A DNA stretch of 64,000 nucleotides from Asparagopsis taxiformis (taxonomy: Eukaryota; Rhodophyta; Florideophyceae; Bonnemaisoniales; Bonnemaisoniaceae): the NCBI GenBank assembly GCA_030407315.1, contig JALQPE010000469.1, positions 62,001 through 126,000 of the forward strand. The letters are read 5' to 3'. The notes under the pieces are model-generated. The model did no database searches, was not told where the DNA came from, and saw only the letters and a list, made by a program, of their open reading frames with translations. Position numbers and translations under genes: made by a program. Positions 30,666 through 40,249 of the stretch are shown here, one piece after another. Numbering within the stretch: position 1 is the stretch's first letter; each line of letters opens with the position of its first letter.

Positions 30666-32594
30666 ATTCGAGTCGATTTTTATTAAAATCTCTCTTACAA
30701 AACCGTACTTGAAACTTTCATTTCATACGGCTACAATCTATTATTTAACTTATATTATGGCATTTAGAAATTTAATATATTTTTTTAATAAAATCCGTAA
30801 TCTTAATCTTATTCTTTTTTAATTTAAAAATTTCTGATATATTACAATACTTTTTAACCCATCTATATAAAATTGTATCTATAATTTCATAACATTCTTG
30901 AATAGTGTACTCATTTAATATATTTGAGTAATATTTAGACCATTTAATAAACTTTGTATTAATTCTGTTTAGACAATTGTTTAAACTTAAATTAACATTT
31001 GGCTTCCATTTATTATAAATATCTTTATGATATAAGATTTTTCTAATTTCAGACAAGATAATTTTTTGTATTTCTTGTCTAGGTTGGAAGCTAGATAATA
31101 TATCATTACGTGAATTATATTGATAATTATGTAGAAGACTTATTCTAAATGGTTTTGTATTATAAAAACATAAGTCTAAAATTGTAGTTAAATTATTTAT
31201 ATATTGATTAATATTTTTAGTTGAACTTAAAATAAGCCAATTATTTCTTTCTTTAAATATATTATTATTTTGAAAAATATAATAACTATATGATGTATTT
31301 GAAATCTGCATACTTATAAAGAAATGCCATTCTACACCATTAAATAATATTTTTTCGTATATATTATATAGGTTATTACTATAATTAGTAAATTGTTGTG
31401 AGATTTCTAGTACAAATATATTATTAATTTTTTCTTCCCAATAGTATTGGAAATCAAACCATTTTTTTATTTTATGGCTAATTGGATTAATTTTGAGTAT
31501 TTTATTAGCTAAGTAGTTTATATTTATATATTTTTCATACATTGTGTATGTTAAACAATAGATACTTTTTTTATTTTTATTTAATTTAATATCGAAAAAA
31601 TCAGTTAGCCTATTATATAAATTGTGAACTTGAAAATTATTTATTTTAGATTCAATAGTAGGTTCAAATTTTACTTTCCAATCAGATTGATATATTAAGT
31701 AAGAAATATGCTGTTGTACTTTTTCTTTGATAAATAAAATATTTTTACATGTAATTCTATTATTATTATAAAAAGATTGAAATATTAGTTTTTTTTCTTC
31801 ACTACTAATATAATACTTATATTGTACGAAACTTTTACAAATATGCTCTATAGCAAGTAATTTAGTTTCATATGAATTAGCTAAATAATACTGTAATTTA
31901 TATACTTTATTGTACTCACATTTTAATGAAGCATTATAAATTTGTTTTTGAATTAAGAAGTATTTTGTATATATTTGATCCCAAGTTAAAGAATTCCATT
32001 GAAAAGAATTATTTATTCTAAGAGAATACATTCAATGTATTAATCCTTATTAAAATATCTAATTATTTTATAATAGATGCAATAATTCTACATACTATCG
32101 TTTTATGTAACAAGATAATATTATTTGTTTTTTATTGCTTCTTTGTAATAAATGAATATTCGTTACCTTTACTTATTTATATTATATAAAAATTCATTTA
32201 TTATTTTTCCCGTTCCATATTTTTTATAATTTAATTGACTTAGGTTCCACTCTATATACTAATTTCCACTGTACAAAATCATGCATTATTTTACTCATAA
32301 AAAATATGCTGAAGGGAATATAATACTATATTTAGGTATTTATTTATTAGTACTTTATACAAGGGTTTGTTTGCCTAACCTTATCAATTTTCCAAATAGT
32401 CTGCTTTATACAATTATTATCAAGGTTAATAAAGAATTATATTGACTATAAGATTTTATTCATGATTTAGAATAACTAGATTAGAACTAGTAAAAAAAAT
32501 ATAGTTTACTACTAATTTATAATTAATAAGTTTTAGTTAGCTTTAATGTACATTATTTTTAACTGAACATTTAACACCTAAAAACGGGTCGCAC
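30666..32594 (-). mobile_element. Group II intron in trnM
   Basis: The 5' end GTGCGAC fits the group II start consensus GUGYG. Near the 3' end, domain V (about 30699-30733) has AGCCGT...ACGGTT arms closing around GAAAG, very close to the canonical form. It is followed by a domain VI-like stem (about 30670-30697) and the end CGAAT. The 1929-nt intron carries a maturase-like ORF in the domain IV position. The 5' part, 32032-32594 (563 nt), holds no ORF and should be domains I-III; I did not fold it. Confidence 0.85.
30772..32031 (-). CDS. Degenerate group II intron maturase
   Basis: A 419-residue ORF inside the trnM intron. Residues 10-65 (SLTWDQIYTKYFLIQKQIYNASLKCEYNKVYKLQYYLANS) match the N-terminal region of cyanobacterial-type intron-encoded proteins. 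The last 75 residues (LNRINTKFIKWSKYYSNIL, then DTILYRWVKKYC) match the maturase X domain. The reverse transcriptase core has no YADD-type motif and the usual C-terminal HNH endonuclease is absent. It may still aid splicing but should be unable to move the intron. Not a pseudogene in the strict sense, since the frame is open throughout. Confidence 0.8.
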   Translation of the reverse strand: MYSLRINNSFQWNSLTWDQIYTKYFLIQKQIYNASLKCEYNKVYKLQYYLANSYETKLLAIEHICKSFVQYKYYISSEEKKLIFQSFYNNNRITCKNILFIKEKVQQHISYLIYQSDWKVKFEPTIESKINNFQVHNLYNRLTDFFDIKLNKNKKSIYCLTYTMYEKYININYLANKILKINPISHKIKKWFDFQYYWEEKINNIFVLEISQQFTNYSNNLYNIYEKILFNGVEWHFFISMQISNTSYSYYIFQNNNIFKERNNWLILSSTKNINQYINNLTTILDLCFYNTKPFRISLLHNYQYNSRNDILSSFQPRQEIQKIILSEIRKILYHKDIYNKWKPNVNLSLNNCLNRINTKFIKWSKYYSNILNEYTIQECYEIIDTILYRWVKKYCNISEIFKLKKNKIKITDFIKKIY

Positions 32595-32677
32595 ATGAGT
32601 CCGCTGCCTTCGGCCTCTCGGCCACAGATGCTTGTTGAATATATTATAATGAAACTTATTGAAAATCAAGTGCTATT

Positions 32678-33514
32678 TTACTCATTCATATTATGATAAG
32701 TGGCAACTGCAGATGGAGATATTTTATTTAAATAACGAAATATCCAATATTTAAAAATTGTATCTAAAATAACAGGAAATGTAGAAATAAAAACAAAAAT
32801 GAAATCCCTACTTTCAGGTAATCCAAAATGTCTTAAAATTACTTCTATTACTACTTCCCAACCATGAGGTGAATGAAAACCAACAAACATATCTGTAAAT
32901 AGAATGATTAAAAAAGCTTTTGCAGTATCACTTAAACCATACACAAGTTCATTAATAAATGATTTCAGAATTGAAAATTGTCTTTTACTTGTAATGATCA
33001 TAGAGACAAAAATTGTACTTGATAAAATATCAGCTAAAATATTTTTGATTGCACAAGAACTTTCTAGAGAATAAAATTTTGCTAATTCTAATGCTTTTTC
33101 TGTCATTTTTTGATTAATTAAAAATGAAGAAGGATTATTTATTTTACCAATTAATATTTCAAAATGTAATTTTTCTTCAAAACGTTGTAATTCGGCAAAA
33201 GCACGTTCTTCTTGAGATTCATTTAAAAAAATATGATGTTCTTGTCTATCCCAAAAATAATTAATACAAGGTTCAAAAATAAAACTCTTTGAAATATGAT
33301 TTATTAAAATGGGAATAATAAATAAAGATAAAAGATATTTTACTGAAGCAACTGTTTGATATCTTGCAACTTTAAATTCTTCTATAGCTTCTTCTTCAGC
33401 ATTAGGATCTAATTCCTTTTTAAATTTTTCAAATAGTTTACTAATAGAACGTGGAATAATACCTGTTTTATCTAAAGTAGATTGATTAATTTTTTTTAAA
33501 TTCCAATACTTCAT
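32678..33514 (-). CDS. cemA: CemA (Ycf10), envelope proton-extrusion protein
   Basis: CemA/PxcA is an inner-envelope membrane protein needed for light-driven proton extrusion and inorganic carbon uptake. The 278-residue protein has the family N-terminus (GIIPRSISKLFEKFKKEL), the QTVASVKYLLSLFIIPILINHISKSFIFEPCINYFW helix and the C-terminal GWEVVIEVILRHFGLPESRDFIFVFISTFPVILDTIFKYWIFRYLN. Four hydrophobic segments are visible. Divergent from the Omp85-like ORF. Confidence 0.96.
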   Translation of the reverse strand: MKYWNLKKINQSTLDKTGIIPRSISKLFEKFKKELDPNAEEEAIEEFKVARYQTVASVKYLLSLFIIPILINHISKSFIFEPCINYFWDRQEHHIFLNESQEERAFAELQRFEEKLHFEILIGKINNPSSFLINQKMTEKALELAKFYSLESSCAIKNILADILSSTIFVSMIITSKRQFSILKSFINELVYGLSDTAKAFLIILFTDMFVGFHSPHGWEVVIEVILRHFGLPESRDFIFVFISTFPVILDTIFKYWIFRYLNKISPSAVATYHNMNE

Positions 33515-33635
33515 TATTTTAATTTGAACTTACAATATATAATCTACATTAACTGGAATAACTTCTCTCAAATATATCTATATATAGATACATACAATAT
33601 CTTTATAATCATATCAATATTTTCTATTCATTCTT

Positions 33636-35666
33636 ATGAAAAATATAATTTTATCTATATTTAACAATACAATACATCTATTATATATTGTTCTATTAAC
33701 AATCAATTACAATTTGCTCTATATTTATGGTCAACATAAAATAACTACTTTAGCTTTTAATGGGAATATAGATATAACTTATCCTAATAAGCAAATTAAC
33801 AATTATACTTTTTCTTTTGAGGATTGTAATAATATTTTTTATAAAAATAAATTTTTAAAATTGCTTAAAATAAAAATATTTTATGTTAAGAAAAATCGCT
33901 TCAATAATAATTATTTATATAACATTATAAATCATTTAAATAAATCTGGATTTATTAAAGCTACAAAAGTCTCAATTAATATTGAAAATAATACAAATTA
34001 TTTTTGCTTTAATATAAAGCTTAATTCAATTGTCAAAATAATTAAAGTCAAAAATATTAGCGCATTATTAATACCAAAAAAAATCCTCGTGCAAGCTTTT
34101 AATATGCAAATAGGTTTACCCAAAAATTATATACATATTCATAAAAGTTTAAATATGATAAAAAATTGGTACCATATACGTGGATTTAAATGGTTACAAA
34201 TAAATTTAGTAGAGGAGAATCAGCATAATATTTGTATTGAAGTTAATGAAGGAATAATAAAAGAAAATATCTTCTTTTGTAAGAACTCTTATAATAAAAG
34301 TATTGATTCTAGACTTCAAGCGTTAATTCAAAAAGAACTAAATATAAAACCAGGAAAAATTATCAACTTAAAAAAAATAGAGTTAGGTATTATTAACTTA
34401 AAAGATAATCAATTAATAACTAACTGTAATTATCAAGTTATTAATAATTCTTATAATCATATTGTAATAATCATTAAATATAGCTTAAAAAATGATCGAT
34501 TTTCTTACCTATTTACTAAAAATATAGGTCTACTATATTTCTCACAAGTGAATTGGCTTAATATTATGAAGTTTATTTTTTATACACCTATACAAAAAAT
34601 CCCATCTATTTTTTTTTCATTAAATCAATATTTAGGTTTTCAGTATTTTGTATCGCAGATAAATAAATATAACTTAAGAATTGATCTAAGAAATATCAAT
34701 AACTTCATTAACTTAAATTATATCTCTTCATACTCCTATCTTAATATTCATAAAAATCTAACTAGTCATTTACGAATACACATATTAAATAAAAAATATA
34801 AAATAAATAATCCTAATGCAATAGCAATTATAAAAAAATATAATAATAAAAGAGATAAATCTATCAAGACATTAAATTATTATGGATTCAACATATTATT
34901 CAAACATAATTCTGTATATTCTACATATTTAGAAGAAAAATTTGTAATCTACCACAATATATCTCATAAAAAGAATATTAATATTAGAAATTATTCTTAT
35001 AGTCTTGATCCATATTTTTGTTTCACAAAAAAGATTATTCAGCTAATTAAACAAACTTTTATTAGCTTTAAATTATATTTTAAATATAATACATTAAATT
35101 TTAATCATAAAAACTTGATCGGTAGATTCTTTCTTATATGTTCTGAACATATTATTAATACTTCTCTTCAACCTTTTAATTCTTTATACTTATTTAAATA
35201 CTTGGGACAAAATTTATATTTTAAATATCAAGAGACATTCTTAGTATCTAGTATAATTCAAACATTAAAAAATAATATCATAATTATACTTATAGAATCT
35301 CAATTATCTTTGTTTGATACACCTTATATTAAGGTTTTTGATGAACATTACTTATTACAACAAACAAAATATTTGCTTTCTTCTCTTGCTTCATATAAAT
35401 TTAATATAGAATATCAAATAACAAATACATTCTATTATACATTTTACACTTATTTAGATTATAAAAATAATATATCTTTATCTCAAGATTCTTTAAATCT
35501 AATAACTTCATACATAATAAATAATAACCATAATTATACTATTGGTATAGGTTTACAACTTAATATACCAATTAATAGAATTCCTTCTTTTAGATTAGAA
35601 TATGTTGTAGATAGAAATAATCATTGTTTTCAACTAAAATCATATTCTAAGTATACTCAACAGTAG
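33636..35666 (+). CDS. Divergent Omp85/BamA-like protein with POTRA repeats
   Basis: A 676-residue ORF, very rich in Ile, Asn and Lys. The N-terminal 30 residues are hydrophobic and could act as a signal sequence. Residues about 45-140, 141-212 and 215-285 each read as a POTRA-type repeat. They have a glycine-containing strand, then a helix with a Y.I.GF..A or PG.I.NL.K pattern, then IEVNEG or IIIIKYS closing strands. The C-terminal 40 residues (GIGLQLNIPIN, then IPSFRLEYVVD, ending FQLKSYSKY) resemble the last strands of an Omp85 barrel. I infer a plastid-encoded envelope protein of the Omp85/Toc75/OEP80 kind. Sequence conservation is low, so confidence is moderate. Confidence 0.6.
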   Translation: MKNIILSIFNNTIHLLYIVLLTINYNLLYIYGQHKITTLAFNGNIDITYPNKQINNYTFSFEDCNNIFYKNKFLKLLKIKIFYVKKNRFNNNYLYNIINHLNKSGFIKATKVSINIENNTNYFCFNIKLNSIVKIIKVKNISALLIPKKILVQAFNMQIGLPKNYIHIHKSLNMIKNWYHIRGFKWLQINLVEENQHNICIEVNEGIIKENIFFCKNSYNKSIDSRLQALIQKELNIKPGKIINLKKIELGIINLKDNQLITNCNYQVINNSYNHIVIIIKYSLKNDRFSYLFTKNIGLLYFSQVNWLNIMKFIFYTPIQKIPSIFFSLNQYLGFQYFVSQINKYNLRIDLRNINNFINLNYISSYSYLNIHKNLTSHLRIHILNKKYKINNPNAIAIIKKYNNKRDKSIKTLNYYGFNILFKHNSVYSTYLEEKFVIYHNISHKKNINIRNYSYSLDPYFCFTKKIIQLIKQTFISFKLYFKYNTLNFNHKNLIGRFFLICSEHIINTSLQPFNSLYLFKYLGQNLYFKYQETFLVSSIIQTLKNNIIIILIESQLSLFDTPYIKVFDEHYLLQQTKYLLSSLASYKFNIEYQITNTFYYTFYTYLDYKNNISLSQDSLNLITSYIINNNHNYTIGIGLQLNIPINRIPSFRLEYVVDRNNHCFQLKSYSKYTQQ

Positions 35667-35687
35667 TCATTATTAATAAGTATCACT

Positions 35688-36149
35688 ATGTCATTGAATC
35701 TACAAAAATTATTAACTCATATGCAAGGTTCTTGGGTATCTCAAAGAACAATATACTATTTAAAAACTAAAAAAATAAAAAATTTTAACAGAAGTCATAA
35801 TTTTAAATTAGGTAAAAGTAACTACTGGACATTAAATAATGATTTATTAAAAAATAATATGCAAGTGATTGAATGGTGTAATACAAATCAAATCAATAAA
35901 AACTTGTACGTATTTTTTGATAAATTAAATTATATTAAAAAACTAAATCAAGATATTGTAAAAGAATATGAATGTCTTCATCAAAAGAATCAATATATAG
36001 AAATCAAATATCAACAAAAAGATCTTCAATGTTTTGAGTATTTTTATTATATTAGTAAAACTTTTAGGATATCTATTGGTTTAATAAAAAAAACAAACCA
36101 ATATATTGCCATATCTTTTACTTCTGAAATACAAATTGTTCAAGATTAA
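35688..36149 (+). CDS. ycf58: Ycf58, CpcS/CpeS-type phycobilin lyase
   Basis: CpcS/CpeS lyases attach bilins to the central cysteine of phycobiliproteins. The 153-residue protein has the family start (GSWVSQRTIYYL), then GKSNYWTLNND and, near the C-terminus, the barrel strands FEYFYYISKTFRISIGLIKK and YIAISFTSEIQ. The fold is a lipocalin-like barrel. The gene is 21 bp after the Omp85-like ORF on the same strand, so the two may share a transcript. Confidence 0.85.
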   Translation: MSLNLQKLLTHMQGSWVSQRTIYYLKTKKIKNFNRSHNFKLGKSNYWTLNNDLLKNNMQVIEWCNTNQINKNLYVFFDKLNYIKKLNQDIVKEYECLHQKNQYIEIKYQQKDLQCFEYFYYISKTFRISIGLIKKTNQYIAISFTSEIQIVQD

Positions 36150-36160
36150 TATAAATGAAC

Positions 36161-36185
36161 AAGCTAATATTATTTTTATTAGCTT
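36161..36185. terminator. Hairpin between convergent ycf58 and psbI
   Basis: A 9-bp perfect stem (36161-36169 with 36177-36185) with a 7-nt loop lies 12 bp after ycf58 and 24 bp before the psbI stop. Confidence 0.65.
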
Positions 36186-36208
36186 ATTTCGGATAGATTT
36201 AATCAATA

Positions 36209-36325
36209 TTACTCTAAATCTTTACGGTTTGGATTACGTGAAGGATCATTAGATAAAAATCCAAAAAAGAATAGAGAACTAAAGAAAATTACAGTTGTAT
36301 ATACGAAAATTTTTAAAGTGAACAT
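36209..36325 (-). CDS. psbI: Photosystem II reaction centre protein I
   Basis: A 38-codon gene with ATG at 36323-36325 and TAA at 36209-36211. The product begins [20 protein letters not shown] and ends [17 protein letters not shown], matching PsbI almost residue for residue. PsbI is a single-helix subunit next to D1 in photosystem II. Confidence 0.96.
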   Translation of the reverse strand: MFTLKIFVYTTVIFFSSLFFFGFLSNDPSRNPNRKDLE

Positions 36326-36434
36326 AATAAAATCCTTAGGCAATAAATTATTTCAATCATATAAATAACTAATAATATACATTGTATATGAAAAATATAT
36401 AAACTACATATATTCATTAAAAACGTAAAGATAT

Positions 36435-36755
36435 TTATACGAAAGTAAGAGAAGTTGGATGCACTTTTTGAACCTGTATTGATATTACTTTATTTACAAA
36501 TAGTTTCTTCTCATTTTTATATACTCTTTTTTGATCTATTCTTAGATATCCCTCAATCATTATATAATCACCTTGCCTATATAAATCAAAAATACTCTTA
36601 GCTGTTTTTCCCCTAGCTTTACATTGTATATGAGACCAAACTAAATGTGGTTTATTATTAGGTATACAAATTATTAAGTTAATAACAAAACTATTATGTC
36701 TAAATAATAATTTTGGTCTATTAAGTATGCGGGCTGTCAATATACATATATTCAT
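36435..36755 (-). CDS. ycf41: Ycf41, single-strand DNA-binding-like (OB fold) protein
   Basis: A 106-residue protein of the Ycf41 family. The pattern MNICILTARILNRPKL... then VWSHIQCKARGKTAKSIFDLYRQGDYIMIEGYLRI and the closing strand KKLFVNKVISIQVQKVHP follow an SSB-type OB fold. A role in plastid DNA replication or repair is an inference from fold. Just downstream of ycf39 on the same strand. Confidence 0.85.
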   Translation of the reverse strand: MNICILTARILNRPKLLFRHNSFVINLIICIPNNKPHLVWSHIQCKARGKTAKSIFDLYRQGDYIMIEGYLRIDQKRVYKNEKKLFVNKVISIQVQKVHPTSLTFV

Positions 36756-36781
36756 ATCATAACTTTTGATATTATTAATAA

Positions 36782-37741
36782 TTAAAAATCAGTATCATTA
36801 GACTGATTAGAGAATCCAGTATTTAATTCTTTTAGTTTTTTCATTACTCGAACAAAATAGTCTTGAAAATATGCTTCTAGGCCTCCAATATCTTTTTCAT
36901 TAATCTGTAGTATATTATATACTTCTTGCATAGAAATACTAAAACTATCTCCTCTTGTAAGAGCATCTATAAAAGCTAGTCTATCTGAAATATTCCAACT
37001 CCATTCAAAAAATAAAGTCCATTGACATATTAATCTTAAAATAAAAATAGGTATTCTGGAAATTTTTGATTTTTGACCAGACAATTTTTCACAAAGTGTA
37101 ATTATTTGAGATGACGTCCAGGATCGATTTCCAACGAGAGGTAAAGTTTTATTTTTAGATTTTGTAATAGACAAACTTTTGATAATCAATTTTGCTGCAT
37201 CTTGAGTATCAATATAAGATAATGGAGTAGATTCTCCTGTAATCCAAATTGATTTATTGTCTAAAATAGGTAATGCATATTGACTTATTAACCCCTGAAA
37301 AAAACCACAGGGCTGAAAAATTGTATAATCAAGACCTGAATTATGTAATTGTTTTTCTATTTGTTTTTTTAAACACATTAAAGGTATGTCAGGATATTTA
37401 GATGCATTCAGAATAGAGAAAAATATATATCTTTGCACTTTTGCTTTTTTAGCAGCTTCGATTAATACTAATTTTGCATCAAAGTCTATCTTATAAGAAT
37501 TATAATAATCCGAAGGTCTTGCTGTAGATGCATCTATTATAGCTGTAATACCATATAATGTCAGAGGTATTGTTTCTGGTATATTCAAATCACCATAAAT
37601 AAGTTCTGCTCCCCATTCTTTTAAAAAAGCTGCTCTACGAAAATTCCTGACTAAGCATTTTACTTGAAAACCAGCATTTAAAGCTCTGCGCACTATTTGT
37701 CTACCTAAAGTACCTGTTCCACCTAAAACTAGTAAACTCAT
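36782..37741 (-). CDS. ycf39: Ycf39, NmrA-like NAD(P)-binding protein
   Basis: A 319-residue short-chain dehydrogenase-like protein. The nucleotide-binding glycines GGTGTLG are at residues 7-13. Later blocks include [41 protein letters not shown] and [16 protein letters not shown]. In cyanobacteria Ycf39 works with Hlip proteins to deliver chlorophyll to photosystem II assembly; the plastid role is likely the same, but not shown here. Confidence 0.95.
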   Translation of the reverse strand: MSLLVLGGTGTLGRQIVRRALNAGFQVKCLVRNFRRAAFLKEWGAELIYGDLNIPETIPLTLYGITAIIDASTARPSDYYNSYKIDFDAKLVLIEAAKKAKVQRYIFFSILNASKYPDIPLMCLKKQIEKQLHNSGLDYTIFQPCGFFQGLISQYALPILDNKSIWITGESTPLSYIDTQDAAKLIIKSLSITKSKNKTLPLVGNRSWTSSQIITLCEKLSGQKSKISRIPIFILRLICQWTLFFEWSWNISDRLAFIDALTRGDSFSISMQEVYNILQINEKDIGGLEAYFQDYFVRVMKKLKELNTGFSNQSNDTDF

Positions 37742-37766
37742 ATTTTTTATATTATTTTAAATTATA

Positions 37767-37848
37767 TGGGTAGAGAGGGAATCGAACCCTCAAAACTAAA
37801 GTTGTCACATTTTGAGTGTGATGCGTATACCAATTTCGCCATCTACCC
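37767..37848 (-). tRNA. trnL-CAA: tRNA-Leu (anticodon CAA)
   Basis: An 82-nt class II tRNA with acceptor GGGTAGA/TCTACCC. Anticodon stem TCACA/TGTGA encloses loop CTCAAAA, anticodon CAA, with a long variable arm. It lies between ycf39 and the ycf92-like gene. Confidence 0.95.
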
Positions 37849-37910
37849 TATTATACATATATACTTACATAAAAATAATAATTAAATCAAGGTTTTGCAT
37901 CTTAAATAAA

Positions 37911-38699
37911 ATGGATTTATTACAATTTACTCTTAACAGACTTTATTTAAAATCCCCAATTACATTACTACATAATGTTAAATCAAATTACAAGATTTTT
38001 TGTACCTTTTTGATTTTATTATATATACCATATTGTCATTCTAATCAAATAATAACACTTATAGTTATATATATAACTATAATAAAAATATTAAGAATAC
38101 CAAAATCTATTATTAATCAACTCATATTTTTATCTTTTCCAATCATCTTGTTAATACTATTTTCAATAATAATTAACTATCAATATTTCAAACTTTCTCA
38201 CTACCCTCTCAACATATTTTATATTGCACTTCCAGTCAAATATTTTAATATGTCTTTAATAAACATTAAACATCATACTATTTCTCTAATGAAAATATAC
38301 AATTTCCCCATTATTATCCCTATATTTATCTTAAGAATTTTACTTGTTTCAACATTATATTTAATTAGCATACGTTTGTTATTTTTGACAACTAATTATG
38401 AAACAATTATATTGTTTTTTTTAACTATAATAAACCATATATCTAACAAAAAATTAAAACATATATTCATAATATCTGCATTATCAATACAATTTTTAGA
38501 ATTAGTTATAAACAAATTAAATCAAATCATCATATCAGTACAAATAAGATCTATTAATAGTCATCTCTATATTTCTATCTATCATTTAAAGACAGTTATT
38601 ATATATTTATTAATCTCATTTTATAAATATATTGTAGACAACATATATAGAATATCATCTACATTATATACAAGAAATATAACAATGTTAAATTTATAA
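37911..38699 (+). CDS. ycf92: EcfT/CbiQ-like membrane protein (probable Ycf92)
   Basis: The start is the ATG at 37911 (262 residues); the frame extends upstream across trnL, so that part is not coding. At least five hydrophobic helices are visible, separated by short basic loops. The order of segments resembles EcfT/CbiQ, the membrane coupling component of ECF vitamin or metal importers. In plants the nuclear relative is ABCI12. Symbol and family are from recollection of red algal plastid gene content, so moderate. The gene precedes sufB-sufC on the same strand. Confidence 0.6.
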   Translation: MDLLQFTLNRLYLKSPITLLHNVKSNYKIFCTFLILLYIPYCHSNQIITLIVIYITIIKILRIPKSIINQLIFLSFPIILLILFSIIINYQYFKLSHYPLNIFYIALPVKYFNMSLINIKHHTISLMKIYNFPIIIPIFILRILLVSTLYLISIRLLFLTTNYETIILFFLTIINHISNKKLKHIFIISALSIQFLELVINKLNQIIISVQIRSINSHLYISIYHLKTVIIYLLISFYKYIVDNIYRISSTLYTRNITMLNL

Positions 38700-38781
38700 T
38701 TATATCAATAGTATTGACTTTTAAACTATGTATTTTTTTATAATGTAGTTTACTAATATTTATATATTCTTAGATTTTATT

Positions 38782-40245
38782 ATGACAAATCCAATATATC
38801 GAAATAAACAATCTAATCAACTAGATAAATTAATTAATGAACCCTATAAATATGGATTTCACACACCTATAGATTCCGAAGATTTTCCAAAAGGATTAAC
38901 AGAAACAATTGTTTTATCTATTAGTAAACATAAAAAAGAACCTGAATATTTAAAACATTTTAGATTAAAAGCATATCAAAAATGGAAAAAAATGGATGAG
39001 CCTAAATGGAGTAAACTAAATTATCCTGATATTAACTATAATAATATTATTTATTACTCAGTTCCTAAATATAAAAAACAATTAAATGATCTAAGTGAAG
39101 TAGATCCAGAAATTCTAAATACATTTAATAAACTGGGCATACCTCTTAATGAACAAAAAAGATTAAGCAATGTAGCTGTAGATGCTGTCTTTGACAGTAT
39201 TTCAATTGCTACTACATTTAAAAAAGAGTTGGCTGATGTAGGTGTTATTTTTTGCTCTATATCTGAAGCGATACAAAAATATCCCGATTTAGTACAAAAA
39301 TATCTTGGATCTGTTGTACCTATCGGCGATAATTATTTTTCAGCACTAAATTCTGCTACATTTAGTGATGGTTCTTTTTGTTATATTCCTCCTAATACCC
39401 ATTGTCCATTAGAATTATCTACATATTTCAGAATTAATAATAAGGAAGCTGGACAATTTGAAAGAACATTAATCATCGCTGATCAAAATAGTTATGTTAG
39501 TTATTTAGAAGGATGTACAGCACCACAATTTGATACAAATCAATTACATGCAGCAATAGTTGAATTAATTGCTCTTGATAATGCAACTATTAAGTATTCT
39601 ACGGTACAAAACTGGTATGCTGGAAATGAACAAGGACAAGGTGGTATTTACAATTTTGTAACTAAGCGAGGCCTATGCATAGGTAATAATTCAAAAATAT
39701 TATGGACTCAAGTAGAAACAGGATCTTCTATCACTTGGAAATACCCTAGTTGTATTTTGGCTGGAAATAATTCAACAGGAGAATTTGCATCTGTTGCTTT
39801 AACTAATAACTATCAACAAGCAGATACTGGTAGTAAAATGATACATATTGGACAAGACACAAAAAGTCATATTATCTCTAAAGGTATTTCTGCTGGATAT
39901 TCTATAAATACTTATAGAGGATTAGTAAAAGTTGGTCCTAAAGCATCTAATGCAAGAAACTACTCTCAATGTGATTCTTTACTAATTGGTAATAAATGCC
40001 AAGCAAATACATTTCCTTATATACAAATACAAAATCCATCAGCAAAAATAGAACATGAAGCATCTACATCCAAAATAGGTGAAGAACAAATCTTCTACTT
40101 TTTACAAAGAGGTATTAATATAGAAGAAGCTATATCACTTATGATAAGTGGTTTTTGTAAAGCTGTATTTAATGAATTACCCATGGAATTTGCCATGGAG
40201 GCAGATCGCTTATTAAATTTAAAACTAGAAGGTACTATTGGTTAA
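38782..40245 (+). CDS. sufB: SufB, Fe-S cluster assembly scaffold (Ycf24)
   Basis: SufB is the scaffold of the SufBCD complex that builds Fe-S clusters in plastids. The 487-residue protein has the family helical start ([18 protein letters not shown]) and the right-handed beta-helix region ([19 protein letters not shown]). The segment [23 protein letters not shown] carries the conserved cysteine in EGC. The C-terminus is [26 protein letters not shown]. sufC begins 4 bp after its stop. Confidence 0.97.
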   Translation: MTNPIYRNKQSNQLDKLINEPYKYGFHTPIDSEDFPKGLTETIVLSISKHKKEPEYLKHFRLKAYQKWKKMDEPKWSKLNYPDINYNNIIYYSVPKYKKQLNDLSEVDPEILNTFNKLGIPLNEQKRLSNVAVDAVFDSISIATTFKKELADVGVIFCSISEAIQKYPDLVQKYLGSVVPIGDNYFSALNSATFSDGSFCYIPPNTHCPLELSTYFRINNKEAGQFERTLIIADQNSYVSYLEGCTAPQFDTNQLHAAIVELIALDNATIKYSTVQNWYAGNEQGQGGIYNFVTKRGLCIGNNSKILWTQVETGSSITWKYPSCILAGNNSTGEFASVALTNNYQQADTGSKMIHIGQDTKSHIISKGISAGYSINTYRGLVKVGPKASNARNYSQCDSLLIGNKCQANTFPYIQIQNPSAKIEHEASTSKIGEEQIFYFLQRGINIEEAISLMISGFCKAVFNELPMEFAMEADRLLNLKLEGTIG

Positions 40246-40249
40246 AAAA

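Larger units (their letters stand above)
30616..32631 (-). tRNA. trnM-CAU: tRNA-Met (anticodon CAU), split by a group II intron
   Basis: Exon 1 is 32595-32631 and exon 2 is 30616-30665; the intron lies inside the anticodon loop, right after CAT. The joined RNA has acceptor GCATCTG/CAGATGC, anticodon stem GCGGA/TCCGC with loop CTCATAA, T-arm GCTGG TTCGAAT CCAGC and discriminator A. The variable region is about 18 nt with a small stem (TCCT/AGGA), which is a class II shape normally seen in Leu, Ser or Tyr tRNAs. The same gene is known in florideophyte plastids as elongator trnMe. Confidence 0.85.

Noticed and set aside
37812..37910. Upstream extension of the ycf92-like ORF
   Set aside because: It overlaps the tRNA-Leu(CAA) gene; the ATG at 37911 is the better start.
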